Shown here: positions 9,237-18,145 of the stretch, piece after piece
How positions within the stretch are numbered: the first letter of the stretch is position 1
Layout: each line of letters begins with the position of its first letter
Assembly: GCF_000337895.1 (NCBI RefSeq)
Contig: NZ_AOMA01000102.1
Span: 2,166-66,118 of the forward strand
From: Halobiforma nitratireducens JCM 10879
Lineage (GTDB): Archaea; Halobacteriota; Halobacteria; Halobacteriales; Natrialbaceae
Reading direction: 5' to 3'
Length of the DNA: 63,953 bases
Translations under genes and position numbers: made by a program
The notes under the pieces: generated by a model
Told to the model about the DNA's origin: nothing
The model's input: the letters and a program-made list of their open reading frames with translations, nothing else
Database searches by the model: none

Positions 9237-10107
9237 CCGTGGTGTGTTCGTCGTCGGCCGACTCGACGTACCGCCGCCACGGCTCCCGTTCCTCGAGTGC
9301 CGCCTTCCTGTCGGCTTCGACCCGTTCGAGCTCCGCACGCGCTCGTTCGTAGGCGTCGGTCCCGGTGACGCCCGAGCCCAGGTGCCGTTCGACGAACGTC
9401 AGTCGGTGTTTTCGTGCCTCGACGTCGCGAGCGAGTGCGGACCGCTCGTCGAGTCCGAGCAGGTCTTCGATCGCCTCGTGGAGTTTCGCTTTCGAGACGG
9501 GTTTACACAACAGCCGGTCGGCCGGCAGTGAGGCGTCCGCCGGCGAGACCTGCATCGAGGTCAGGAAGCCGATCGGCGTCGGCTGGCCGATGCTCTTGAG
9601 TGCCGCGGCGACCTCGTCGCCGGTCAACCCTGGCATACCGCGGTCGAGCATCGCGGCATCGACCGACTCGTCGAGCGCCCGAAGCGCGTCACGCCCGTTT
9701 TCGGCCGTCACAACGTCGTACTCGGTCGAGAGCCACAGCGAATACATCTCGAGGAGGCGGGGGTCGTCCTCGGCCAGCAACACCGTCGGTAGTCCCGCCC
9801 CTTCGACGTACTGTTCGTCCCACTCGATCATCCGCTCGAGAATCGCATAGAGTGCGTCACCGGCGGCGGTGAGTTCGTACTCGACTCGGCGCGGCTGCTC
9901 CTGGACGACGTCACGGGCGATTACGTCGCGCTCGAGGAGGTCCTCGAGGTTGCTCGAGAGCACTTTACTCGAGATGCCGTCCAGTTCCTGCTGGAGGGCA
10001 CCGAATCCCAGTTTGCCGTCGGTCGCGAGCGCGCTGATCACCCGTGGTTTCCACTTGGTGCCCAGTACCGACCGCGCAACCGAATCCGCCGGATCAGCGT
10101 CTGTCAT
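9223..10107 (-). CDS. HxlR-type winged helix fused to receiver and HalX domain
   Basis: This 294-residue protein has three parts. Residues 1-100 form an HxlR winged-helix DNA-binding domain (VLGTKWKPRVISAL, ISSKVLSSNLEDL, VEYELTAAG). Residues about 107-220 form a receiver domain with LLAEDD, phospho-acceptor Asp155 (MLDRGMPG) and Lys202. Residues about 222-285 form a charged helical HalX-like tail (KHRLTFVERHL and following), a domain common after haloarchaeal receivers. A DNA-binding domain placed in front of the receiver is unusual, because response regulators usually carry it at the C-terminus. It is likely the transcriptional output of the cluster. The gene lies 78 nt downstream of the large kinase and overlaps the next receiver gene by 14 nt. 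The DNA target is not known. Confidence 0.88.
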   Translation of the reverse strand: MTDADPADSVARSVLGTKWKPRVISALATDGKLGFGALQQELDGISSKVLSSNLEDLLERDVIARDVVQEQPRRVEYELTAAGDALYAILERMIEWDEQYVEGAGLPTVLLAEDDPRLLEMYSLWLSTEYDVVTAENGRDALRALDESVDAAMLDRGMPGLTGDEVAAALKSIGQPTPIGFLTSMQVSPADASLPADRLLCKPVSKAKLHEAIEDLLGLDERSALARDVEARKHRLTFVERHLGSGVTGTDAYERARAELERVEADRKAALEEREPWRRYVESADDEHTTDEKQ

Positions 10108-10185
10108 GCGTTCGTTTCGTTCTCGAATCGTTTACGACAGCAACGGTAATAAGTGTGCGCCCGACGACCCAGTCGTCCGACGACG

Positions 10186-13100
10186 TCACGGTTCCGTCCC
10201 GGGAAGCAGGAGTTCGACGGTCGTTCCGCTTCCCGGCTCCGACTCGAGAGTGATCGTTCCACCGTGGTACTCGACGATACGTTGACACAGTGCGAGTCCC
10301 ATCCCGGTCCCCTCGTCGTCCCGTCGACCGAGCCGCTCAAACACGTCGAACGCCCGGCCGGCCGCGTCCGCGTCCAGCCCCACGCCGTCGTCTTCGACAC
10401 GGATTCGGTGGAACCGATCCGCCGTCTCGGATCGACCGGCGACGGAGGCGGAACGGTCACTCGGTGTCGGCACGTCCGACTCGGCGGTGACGTGAACGCG
10501 AGGGGTCGGCGTGTCGTTATACTTCAACGCGTTATCGAGGAGGTTCTGGAACAACTGCACGAGCAGTCCAGTATCGCCCCGGACGGTCGGTAACGTGTCG
10601 TGGGTGATCGTCCCGTTCGTCTCTTCGATCCGGACCGCCAGGTTACGCGTCGCTTGCTCGAGGACCTCCTCGAGCGGGACGGCGTCGGTCGGTTCGCCGT
10701 GGGTCTCGACACGGGAGTAGTGTAACAGCCCGTCGATCATCGATCGCATACGCTCGGTCCCGGTGACCGCCTGCTCGAGCAACTCGAGCCCTGCTGTATC
10801 GATCGCGTCCCCTTCCTCGTACAGCTCCTGAAACAGCGTGAGGTAGTTCGCCGTCGACCGCAACGGTTCTTTGACGTCGTGGGAGGCCGCGTACGCGAAC
10901 TGCTCGAGTTTCCGGTTCGAGCGTTCGAGTTCGGCTCGCGTCTCACGCAGTAGCTGTTCGCGGTTGGCTCTCTCGAGTGCTGCTTCGACGGTCGAGGCGA
11001 GCATCTCGAGGCGGGTCAGATCGCCCTCGGCGAACGACCGTTGCTCGGTCGCCCCCGCGAGCAACACCCCGTAGTCACCGAGTGGGATGACAGCCACCGC
11101 GCGAATCCGGGTCGGCCGGTCGTACACTCTCGCCGCGATCTCGGGGTCGTCGTAGACGCGCCGGTTACCGGCTTCGAAGGCCGACCAGATGGGACCGTCA
11201 TCCCGTTCGAACGTCGGCGGATCGTCGACGACCGCGTCGCTCCCGGTCGTCGCGGCGAGCGGGACGAGAGTGTTCTGTCGCTCGTCGTGGGTCCAGATGC
11301 CCGCGATCGGAAACTCGAGGACATCGTCCGCACACGCAGTAGCGATCGAACCGATCGCCGCGTGAGTCCCGGCCGATACGAGTCGGCGTGCGGTCGTGTT
11401 GAGTCCCCGGAGCATCCGTTCGGCGTTCTGTCCGGCGAGTTCGTACCCGAGCCACTGGACGAGCAGTTCGACGAACGTCCGTTCCGTCGGGGTGAACTCG
11501 CGGTCCCGGGGGGTTTCGTCGACGAAGCACAGCGTCCCGTATAGATCGCCGTCGACCGTCACCCGTCCCCCGAGGAAACAGGGGAACTGGGAGTCGTCGT
11601 CTACGTCACGCACGTCACCCTCCCCACCTTCGTCGCCGTCGCCGGCGAACGCAACGACGCCCTCCTCCTCGAGCATCCGTCGTCGACACGGAGTATCCGG
11701 TGGCGGGTCTCCGGACCGGATTTCGGGATGAGAGCCGCTAACGTCGACGATCGTCCAGTCGTCGTCCGTGTGCCGGCTCACGAACCCACAGGACACCCCG
11801 AGATAGTCGCAACCGAGCGCGAGCATCCGCGAGCGTTTCTCCTCGACCGACAGCTCCGTATCCGCGGCGAGTGCCACGAGTCGCCGCAGCGATGTCTCGC
11901 TTCGTCGGACCGAGTCCTCGAGCCGGCGACGCTCGGTGATGTCGGTCGTCACGCCGGCCAGGTGGATCACCTCGCCGTCGTCGTCGAACACCGCGTGTGC
12001 CCTGCTCAACAGCCACCGCAGTCCGCGGTCGGGGTGTTCGAGTCGGAACTCGAGTTTCTGTGAGCCGTCGGCCAGTGCCGGGTCGCGGTCCTCGATTCGC
12101 CGTGTGACTCGATCGATGTCGTCGGGGTGTACGTGTTCGAGCCACGCCAACGGGTCCTCGAGGAGTTTCTCCTCGGGGACGCCGTACACCTTCGAAGCAG
12201 CGGAGTTCAGATACAGCGCCTCCGAGTAATCCGGCCGGATCAGGTAGAAGCCGTTCCGAACCGCGCCGGCGAAGCGTTCGAACCGGTTCGTGATCCGCTC
12301 GCGTTCGATCTCGTGTGTCTTTCGCTCGTGGATGTCCTGGGAGATGCCGCGTACGCTGACGAGCTCGTCGCCGTCGTAGTGGGGATCACCTCGAACCCTG
12401 GCCCACTTGTAGTCGCCGGTCGCCGTCACGAGTCGGAGTTCGAGGTCGAACGGCGTTCCGTCGGAGACGAGAGACTCGAACGCGTCGGCGACCCTCGGTC
12501 GATCGTCCGGATGGCAAAACGACAGTGCTGCCTCGGCGGTCGGTTCGTACTCGAGGGGGAGTTCGTGGATGCGGTAGACTTCCGGCTCCCACCGGAGCTT
12601 CCCGGACTCGAGGTCGAACTCCCAGGCCCCGATCGCGGCGCTTTCCTGAACGGTCTCGAGGAAGTCCTGGTTGCGCTCGAGTTCGATCTCCCGCTCGCGA
12701 CGCTCGGTGATCTCGAGGTGACTGATCGAGACGTGAACCTCGCCGTCGACGGTAAATCGGTTCACACGCAGCAGGAACCACTGATCCCGCTCCGGGGAGT
12801 GACAGGGGTACTCCATCGTGAACGTCTCTCGGTCACCCGACAGCACTGCCTCGATACCGGCGACTGCGCGACGAGCGTGCTCGTCGTCGGCTATCGCCGC
12901 GGTCTCGAGGTAGTTCTCGCCGACGTGATCGTCACCGGTCCCGAACTCGCGCCAGGCTCGGTTCGTCAGAAGAATCTCCCCGTCGGCGTCGATTACGGCG
13001 ACGGTGAACGGAAGCGTCTCGAATGTGTTCGCCGCGAGCCGTTGCCGCTCTCGTTCTCGTTCTCGCTCTCGCTCTCGCTTTCGTTCTGGGTTCCGTCCCA

Positions 13101-13605
13101 TCCCCGCCGGGTCGTCCGACACGGTGGTGGCTATGCCTGCCGTCGTTCGGCCAGCCAGGGACGACGCGACCCGGTCGTTGAGTCGCTCGAGCGCGTCGAT
13201 CGTCTCGCTTGCCAACGGTTCGTCCGTCACCAGCACCAGCACGCCGACGTCCGGCAGATCGAGCACACAGTACTGCGAACCATCGACGACGTCGACGATC
13301 GGCAGCGTCGCCCGGAACGACCGATCGTCGCCCGCCGGTAAGCGATCGATCGCCGCCCGAAACGCTTTCCCGCCCGACACACCGGCCGGCACCGCCGCCG
13401 ATCGCCGATAGCTCAGTTCGCCGTTCGGGCCGGTCGTCCGTTCGTACACCGCGACGACAGCGCACTCGAGGTGATCGCGGTAGGCGGCGAGCAGCTCGAC
13501 GGCCGGGGTCGTTCGCTGGGTTGCCGCCCCGATCGACAGGGCGAGGTCGGAGAGCGGTCGCGATGGCGTCGTACTCACTCTCCGTCCTACGTTACGACCG
13601 GGCAT
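10186..13605 (-). CDS. Large multi-PAS/GAF sensor histidine kinase
   Basis: This 1139-residue cytoplasmic kinase has no membrane segment. Visible parts in order are an N-terminal sensor-like region (about 1-180), an Arg-Glu repeat helix (about residues 170-185, encoded by a GAGCGA-type repeat near 13050-13085), three PAS domains (starting near LPFTVAVIDADGE, IGAWEFDLESG and NGFYLIRPDY), two GAF domains, a HisKA dimer (ASHDVKEPLRST, phospho-acceptor His) and an HATPase domain (NLLDNALKYND, GTGMGLALC). It probably senses redox, small molecules or oxygen, but no haem or flavin ligand can be assigned by eye. ATG at 13605 was chosen because the frame upstream is Arg/Ser-rich and overlaps the divergent deacetylase gene. 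It is the first gene of the signalling cluster. Confidence 0.9.
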   Translation of the reverse strand: MPGRNVGRRVSTTPSRPLSDLALSIGAATQRTTPAVELLAAYRDHLECAVVAVYERTTGPNGELSYRRSAAVPAGVSGGKAFRAAIDRLPAGDDRSFRATLPIVDVVDGSQYCVLDLPDVGVLVLVTDEPLASETIDALERLNDRVASSLAGRTTAGIATTVSDDPAGMGRNPERKRERERERERERQRLAANTFETLPFTVAVIDADGEILLTNRAWREFGTGDDHVGENYLETAAIADDEHARRAVAGIEAVLSGDRETFTMEYPCHSPERDQWFLLRVNRFTVDGEVHVSISHLEITERREREIELERNQDFLETVQESAAIGAWEFDLESGKLRWEPEVYRIHELPLEYEPTAEAALSFCHPDDRPRVADAFESLVSDGTPFDLELRLVTATGDYKWARVRGDPHYDGDELVSVRGISQDIHERKTHEIERERITNRFERFAGAVRNGFYLIRPDYSEALYLNSAASKVYGVPEEKLLEDPLAWLEHVHPDDIDRVTRRIEDRDPALADGSQKLEFRLEHPDRGLRWLLSRAHAVFDDDGEVIHLAGVTTDITERRRLEDSVRRSETSLRRLVALAADTELSVEEKRSRMLALGCDYLGVSCGFVSRHTDDDWTIVDVSGSHPEIRSGDPPPDTPCRRRMLEEEGVVAFAGDGDEGGEGDVRDVDDDSQFPCFLGGRVTVDGDLYGTLCFVDETPRDREFTPTERTFVELLVQWLGYELAGQNAERMLRGLNTTARRLVSAGTHAAIGSIATACADDVLEFPIAGIWTHDERQNTLVPLAATTGSDAVVDDPPTFERDDGPIWSAFEAGNRRVYDDPEIAARVYDRPTRIRAVAVIPLGDYGVLLAGATEQRSFAEGDLTRLEMLASTVEAALERANREQLLRETRAELERSNRKLEQFAYAASHDVKEPLRSTANYLTLFQELYEEGDAIDTAGLELLEQAVTGTERMRSMIDGLLHYSRVETHGEPTDAVPLEEVLEQATRNLAVRIEETNGTITHDTLPTVRGDTGLLVQLFQNLLDNALKYNDTPTPRVHVTAESDVPTPSDRSASVAGRSETADRFHRIRVEDDGVGLDADAAGRAFDVFERLGRRDDEGTGMGLALCQRIVEYHGGTITLESEPGSGTTVELLLPGTEP

Positions 13606-13657
13606 ATTCTTATCGGGTTCTTGATAGTATTGGTGAACGTTCCCCCCGTCAGACAGT

Positions 13658-13681
13658 CGGACAAAACTGTCGTTCTGTCCG
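13658..13681. promoter_or_regulatory. Inverted repeat in divergent regulatory region
   Basis: Arms cggaca (13658-13663) and tgtccg (13676-13681) flank 12 nt, with outer cagt/actg also partly matching. It lies between the kinase start (13605) and the deacetylase start (13794), so it could be an operator for either side. A direct repeat ggttacc occurs twice nearby (about 13731 and 13742). Function is inferred from position only. Confidence 0.3.
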
Positions 13682-13793
13682 GTAACTGCCGATAGAAGAA
13701 CCAGTGGGCGGCGATCGATACCCTTCAGGTTACCCGGTCCGGTTACCTTCAGATAACATACACGAAAGGTAGTTTCCGCGACTCCCGTACAGT

Positions 13794-15221
13794 ATGAGTG
13801 ATGTCCAAAACGGCCGCTGTGAGCAGTGTCAGTCACAGTCGGTCGTCGAGGATCGGGTCCTCGAGCACGAGTGTGGTCACATCGCCCCCAGTGAATCGTT
13901 CGAGGACGGCTGTCCGAAGTGTCGCCGGACGCCGACCGCGGAGACGGTACGGGCCGTCGGGACGACGACCCACTGTCTCGACTGTGGCCACCGATCGACT
14001 CCAGCGACCGACATCCCCGTCTCGCGCTCGGAACTCCCATCGGTCACGTTTCCGACGCTTCCGTCGGAGGACGACCACTGGAACTGGGTTCCAGAGCGGT
14101 TCTTGCCTCGCTCCGATGCGGTACGACAGCTGTTGACGTCGCTACTCGTCCTGACGGTGCTGGTCGCCGGGGTCGCCGGTGCCGTCTCCGTCACGCCGTT
14201 GCTCGACGACGAACCCGACCAGGTCGCGGTCGATCGGGAGTGGGAAGAGTACGACTCGATCGTCGTCTTCCGCAACGACGACATCCAGCCGTGGTACCTC
14301 CACGACGAACTCCGGGCGGTCAACGACGTGTTCATCGAGGCGGAGATACCGGTTACGCTCGCGATCATCCCGATGGTCGAGGGAGACGCCCCGATCACCG
14401 ACGACGAACGAACCTGTGAGTACCTCCGTTCGCTCGAGGCCGACCACCCGGGGCAGTTCGAGATGGCGCTGCACGGTTACACGCACGAACCCATCACGGA
14501 GTTCTCCGGCGGAAGCGAGTTCGGTGGCTTGCCGGTCGACGAGCAACGTGAACGACTGGTGGCCGGCCAAGAGCTCCTGGCCGACTGCGTCGACTCGCCG
14601 TCCTCGACGTTCGTTCCCCCGATGAACACGTACGACGATCGGACCGTCGAGGTGCTCGCCGAGGCCAACTACACGACCGTTTCCGGCGGCTCGTGGTTTA
14701 CCGCCGACTACTACGACGAGGCGTCTCCTTTCGACGACGAGAACGAATCACTCCGCCACGTCCCCGAGAATCTGGCCGTCGAGAACTGGACTGCCTACGA
14801 TCGAGACGGTGCGGACGACGATGACGATGACGATGACGACGTCCCTCTCGAGGACCTCGAGACACTCACCCACTCGTTCGACGAGTCCCACGCCGACAAC
14901 GACGTTCTGGTCGTGATGTTTCACTACCAGTACTTCACGAGCGACGACGACCTCGAGATGCTCGAGTCGTTGATCGAGCACATGAAATCCGAGGGCGGCG
15001 TCGCCTTCATGACGGTCGAACAGTTCGCCCTCGGTCTCGAGGAGGGAGAGATCGAAGAGACCGACGACGGCTGGCGCGTCCTCGAACCGATCGCGGCCGT
15101 CGTCGACGGCACGGTTCCGGCCGCCGTCGCCGAAGCGTCGGTTCCCGTGGCCGCGGACGGGGCATCACTGCCCGCAGCCGACGACCTCGTCGCCACGGTT
15201 CAGCGCTGGGTGGGTGGATGA
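13794..15221 (+). CDS. Membrane-anchored polysaccharide deacetylase (DUF2334-like) with zinc ribbon
   Basis: In this 475-residue protein, residues 1-65 carry Cys9, 12, 27, 40, 43, 61 and 64, a zinc-ribbon-like cytoplasmic head. One membrane helix spans about 112-134. The outer domain resembles DUF2334/NodB-fold deacetylases: FRNDDIQPW (Asp162, Asp163) and LHGYTHE (His227, His231) match the metal-binding Asp and His-x3-His pattern. Near residue 339 there is a nine-Asp run. The likely role is removal of acetyl groups from an amino-sugar polymer outside the cell. The stop overlaps the next gene (ATGA at 15218-15221), a processive glycosyltransferase, so the two form an operon reminiscent of PgaB/PgaC. 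The substrate is inferred, not shown. Confidence 0.8.
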   Translation: MSDVQNGRCEQCQSQSVVEDRVLEHECGHIAPSESFEDGCPKCRRTPTAETVRAVGTTTHCLDCGHRSTPATDIPVSRSELPSVTFPTLPSEDDHWNWVPERFLPRSDAVRQLLTSLLVLTVLVAGVAGAVSVTPLLDDEPDQVAVDREWEEYDSIVVFRNDDIQPWYLHDELRAVNDVFIEAEIPVTLAIIPMVEGDAPITDDERTCEYLRSLEADHPGQFEMALHGYTHEPITEFSGGSEFGGLPVDEQRERLVAGQELLADCVDSPSSTFVPPMNTYDDRTVEVLAEANYTTVSGGSWFTADYYDEASPFDDENESLRHVPENLAVENWTAYDRDGADDDDDDDDDVPLEDLETLTHSFDESHADNDVLVVMFHYQYFTSDDDLEMLESLIEHMKSEGGVAFMTVEQFALGLEEGEIEETDDGWRVLEPIAAVVDGTVPAAVAEASVPVAADGASLPAADDLVATVQRWVGG

Positions 15222-17695
15222 GCCTCGACCGTGTTCCCCGGCGACGAACCGTGGAGGCCGTCCGCGAGCGCGGACGCGCCGTCGTTCGCGGCCTCTCCCG
15301 TGGCGGCCGAGGACTGCGAGCGGTTAACTGGCGGCCCCTCGCGTTGTTCCTCTCGGCGCTCGTCCCGTTCGGCCTGCTGATCGAGGTGATGGGGCGGGGC
15401 GTTCTCTACTCGATCGTTCTCCTCTGTGGCTTGCTCGTGGCGTATTTCGGCTGGTCGTACTACGTGATCGAACGCGCCCCCCAGTACCGCGGGTTCTTCG
15501 GCACTCGAGCATTGACCGTTTCGATCGTCGCGTACGCCGCCGTCGTCGTCCACCTCGGCTGGCTTCGCCCGTCGGCGATGGCGTTCGTCCACTTCGGAGC
15601 CGTGCTGTTGATCTTCGTCTACTACTGGTTTATCGCGTTCATCGCGCTCTTTCACGACCAGATCGGCCGATCGACGTTCGATCCGGAACCGCCGTACCCC
15701 GACGTCACGGTCCTGATCCCCGCGTACAACGAGGAGGGGTACGTCGGCCGGACGATCCAGGCCCTGCTCGACGCCGACTACCCCGAGGACGCCCTCGAGA
15801 TCGTCGCTATCGACGACGGGAGCACCGACGGAACCTACGCCGAAGCCAGCGCCTACGCTGGCGTCTCCGATCGCGTCCGCGTCGTCAGCAAGGAAAACGG
15901 CGGGAAATACTCCGCGCTCAACTACGGCCTCCTGTTCGCCTCGAACGACGTGATCGTCACCGTCGACGCCGACAGTCTCGTCGCCTCCGACGCTCTGAAA
16001 CACATCGTCGCGCCGTTCGGAGACGACCCGGAGACGGAGATCGGCGCGGTCGCCAGCAACGTCACGATCTGGAACCGCGACTCGCTTGTGACCCGCTGTC
16101 AGCAACTCGAGTATACGATCGGCGTGAACATCTACCGGCGTGCGCTCGATTACTTCGGCATCGTCATGGTCGTCCCCGGCTGTCTCGGTGCCTACCGCAG
16201 AGAGGTGTTAGACGAGGTGTTCGGCTACGACCCGGACACGCTCACCGAGGACTTCGACGTCACGATGAAGGTGCTTCGGGCCGGCTATCGCGTCACGGTC
16301 AGCGACGCACGCGTCTACACGGAGGCCCCGGCCACGTGGCGTGATCTGTACCGACAGCGGCTACGCTGGTACCGTGGCAACTACATGACGATCCTCAAAC
16401 ACTGGCAGGTCGTCACCGACGCCCGATACGACTATCTCAACCGGATCGCGCTTCCGTTCCGACTCGTCGAGATGTTCTTCATCCCGGCCGCGAGCTTCGT
16501 CATCTTCGGGTACATCGTCTGGCTCGCGGCAACTGGCTCTCTCCTCAACGTACTGGCGATCTTCGTCTTCTTTACGAGCATCGTTCTCCTGATCGCCGCG
16601 CTCGGTATCCAGATTGAGGGCGAAGACTGGCGACTGCTCGTCTACACGCCGCTGCTCGTCGTCGGCTACAAGCAGTTCCACGACGCGCTCAACCTCCGGT
16701 GTATGGTCGACGTGTTCGCCGACCGAAACCTCGACTGGACGAGCGCCACGCGGGTAGAACAGGTCCGCGGGTCCCCCCTTCCAGCGATCGGACGGGCCGT
16801 CGGCTCCGATGGGCCGTCCCCGTCGGCGTCACCCAACCCGTGGTTTGCAGGCACGGAGGGCTTTCCGACACCGACGCTATCGCGACGTATGACGACGTTC
16901 ACAGTCGACGACGTGGGCAAACCCGTCGAGAGCGCAAGCGGCGACATCCTCGGTACCATCGTCGATGTCGACGACGAGACCGCCTCCGTCGAACCGGACC
17001 CCGACGTGGTCGATTCGGGCAGGGCCGTTCTCGGCTGGGAGAGTGACGATGTGATCCCGCTCGCCGCCGACGCCGTTCGAGAGATCACCGACGACGCCGT
17101 CCGACTCGAGGCGTCGTTCCCCGAGGAAACGCTGGAGCCGAGCCACGAGGCCGGGGGCGACACCGGGACGAACGAGTCCGCCGTGCCGGAGCCGGCTGTC
17201 TCCGACGACGAGGTCTCTGACGACCCGGTCGACGGAACTCGCGTCGCTTCCGACGATCGGATGGCGGAGCCGGACGACGAGACGAGAGAGCGGGACCCGA
17301 TCGAGGCCGACCGCGAGGCGGTCGAGAGCGCGGCGAGTCGCGAACTCGAGGTCGACCCGTCCGAACTGACAGACGGGGACCTCGAGCCCGATATCAGGGC
17401 CGACGAGGACCTCGGGAACAGAAGCGGCGAGGAAGCGACCGACGCGGGGCCGGCCGACGGCGATACGGGGCGGTCCGATCGGGAGTCGTCCGAGACGACG
17501 CCGGGAGATGCGGGGAGTATCGACGCGGAGATGCCGGCGGCGTCGGAGCGCGGGTCGGCGGACGTTCCATCCGACGAGGACGGGCCGGCAACGGAGCAAG
17601 CACCACCGCCGTCCGAGCCCAGCGAAACCGAGGCCGAAGACTCCTCTCGGACGGACGATTCCGGCACGGACCACGACCCGAACGACGGTCGGTGA
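15218..17695 (+). CDS. Processive family-2 glycosyltransferase with C-terminal extension
   Basis: In this 825-residue membrane protein, two to four membrane helices (about 40-85 and 100-145) precede a GT-A domain: VAIDDGST (Asp199/200), DAD 250-252, TED 343-345 and QRLRW 380-384. That is the full motif set of processive beta-glycosyltransferases such as hyaluronan, cellulose or PNAG synthases. More helices follow (about 440-535). From Met558 (ATG 16889, in frame) comes a PRC-barrel-like beta unit (VGKPVESASGDILGTIVDV), then about 190 residues of acidic, low-complexity sequence. The extension is unusual for the family and might be a separate gene fused in frame. It overlaps the deacetylase gene by 4 nt. 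It probably polymerises UDP-activated sugars, perhaps GlcNAc supplied by glmU/glmS nearby. Confidence 0.85.
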   Translation: MSLDRVPRRRTVEAVRERGRAVVRGLSRGGRGLRAVNWRPLALFLSALVPFGLLIEVMGRGVLYSIVLLCGLLVAYFGWSYYVIERAPQYRGFFGTRALTVSIVAYAAVVVHLGWLRPSAMAFVHFGAVLLIFVYYWFIAFIALFHDQIGRSTFDPEPPYPDVTVLIPAYNEEGYVGRTIQALLDADYPEDALEIVAIDDGSTDGTYAEASAYAGVSDRVRVVSKENGGKYSALNYGLLFASNDVIVTVDADSLVASDALKHIVAPFGDDPETEIGAVASNVTIWNRDSLVTRCQQLEYTIGVNIYRRALDYFGIVMVVPGCLGAYRREVLDEVFGYDPDTLTEDFDVTMKVLRAGYRVTVSDARVYTEAPATWRDLYRQRLRWYRGNYMTILKHWQVVTDARYDYLNRIALPFRLVEMFFIPAASFVIFGYIVWLAATGSLLNVLAIFVFFTSIVLLIAALGIQIEGEDWRLLVYTPLLVVGYKQFHDALNLRCMVDVFADRNLDWTSATRVEQVRGSPLPAIGRAVGSDGPSPSASPNPWFAGTEGFPTPTLSRRMTTFTVDDVGKPVESASGDILGTIVDVDDETASVEPDPDVVDSGRAVLGWESDDVIPLAADAVREITDDAVRLEASFPEETLEPSHEAGGDTGTNESAVPEPAVSDDEVSDDPVDGTRVASDDRMAEPDDETRERDPIEADREAVESAASRELEVDPSELTDGDLEPDIRADEDLGNRSGEEATDAGPADGDTGRSDRESSETTPGDAGSIDAEMPAASERGSADVPSDEDGPATEQAPPPSEPSETEAEDSSRTDDSGTDHDPNDGR

Positions 17696-17784
17696 ACGGC
17701 CGTCGTCCCTGTGATTCGTGGGTCGAGGATCGCGATCGTCGCTCGAGACTCGAACTCCGGACCTCGCGACTCGAACGCCCCCGT

Positions 17785-17865
17785 TATAGTACCAACTGCA
17801 CCGATTTGCACACTGATCACCGGTCCGTCTGGCGATCAGGTGCGTACTGACAGTGGCCACTATAG
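17785..17865 (+). repeat. 84-bp palindromic element, copy A
   Basis: This 81-bp element begins tatagtaccaactgca and ends ggccactatag. Its centre can form a hairpin, with ctgatcacc pairing with ggcgatcag. It is nearly identical to the reverse complement of copy B at 18288-18373 and clearly related to copy C at 58567-58650. It lies just after the glycosyltransferase gene and just before the stop of the Hsp20-like gene. There is no coding capacity. Confidence 0.85.
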
Positions 17866-17893
17866 TCGATCCGCACACTCTCGAGAGACGGTC

Positions 17894-18145
17894 TTACAGC
17901 TCCTCCCGGATCGTAAGAATCCCGTCGTTGACTCTCACGTCGGTCGCGTCGACCGGGACGTCGAACTCGAACTGTTCCCGTCCGACGACGACGATCGCCG
18001 TGTCGTCGACCACGTCGAGGGAGATGCTGCCGGCATCGCGGCCAAAGTCGACGGCGATGACGTGTTCCTCGTCGTACTCGTGGTCGCTGATCTTTACGTC
18101 CGCTCGGTCACCTGCGGCGTCCTCGAGTTCCGGTGGCGTTTCCAT
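17894..18145 (-). CDS. Small Hsp20/alpha-crystallin-like protein
   Basis: This 83-residue acidic protein begins METPPELEDAAG and ends NDGILTIREEL. The pattern of short beta strands and the closing 'VNDGILTIRE' resemble the end of an alpha-crystallin domain (the usual V-x-NGVLTVxxPK). It is much shorter than a standard Hsp20 and lacks the C-terminal I-x-I tail. It may be a mini-chaperone or a derived family of other function. Met at 18145 was chosen because the upstream frame is Arg/Ser-rich. The gene is bracketed by two inverted copies of the 84-bp palindromic element, one just 3' and one 5' of it. Confidence 0.65.
   Translation of the reverse strand: METPPELEDAAGDRADVKISDHEYDEEHVIAVDFGRDAGSISLDVVDDTAIVVVGREQFEFDVPVDATDVRVNDGILTIREEL

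Noticed and set aside
12127..13341. Plus-strand open frame of 404 codons inside the large kinase gene
   Set aside because: It is a shadow of the kinase; the minus-strand frame contains PAS and GAF domains continuous with the HisKA and ATPase domains.
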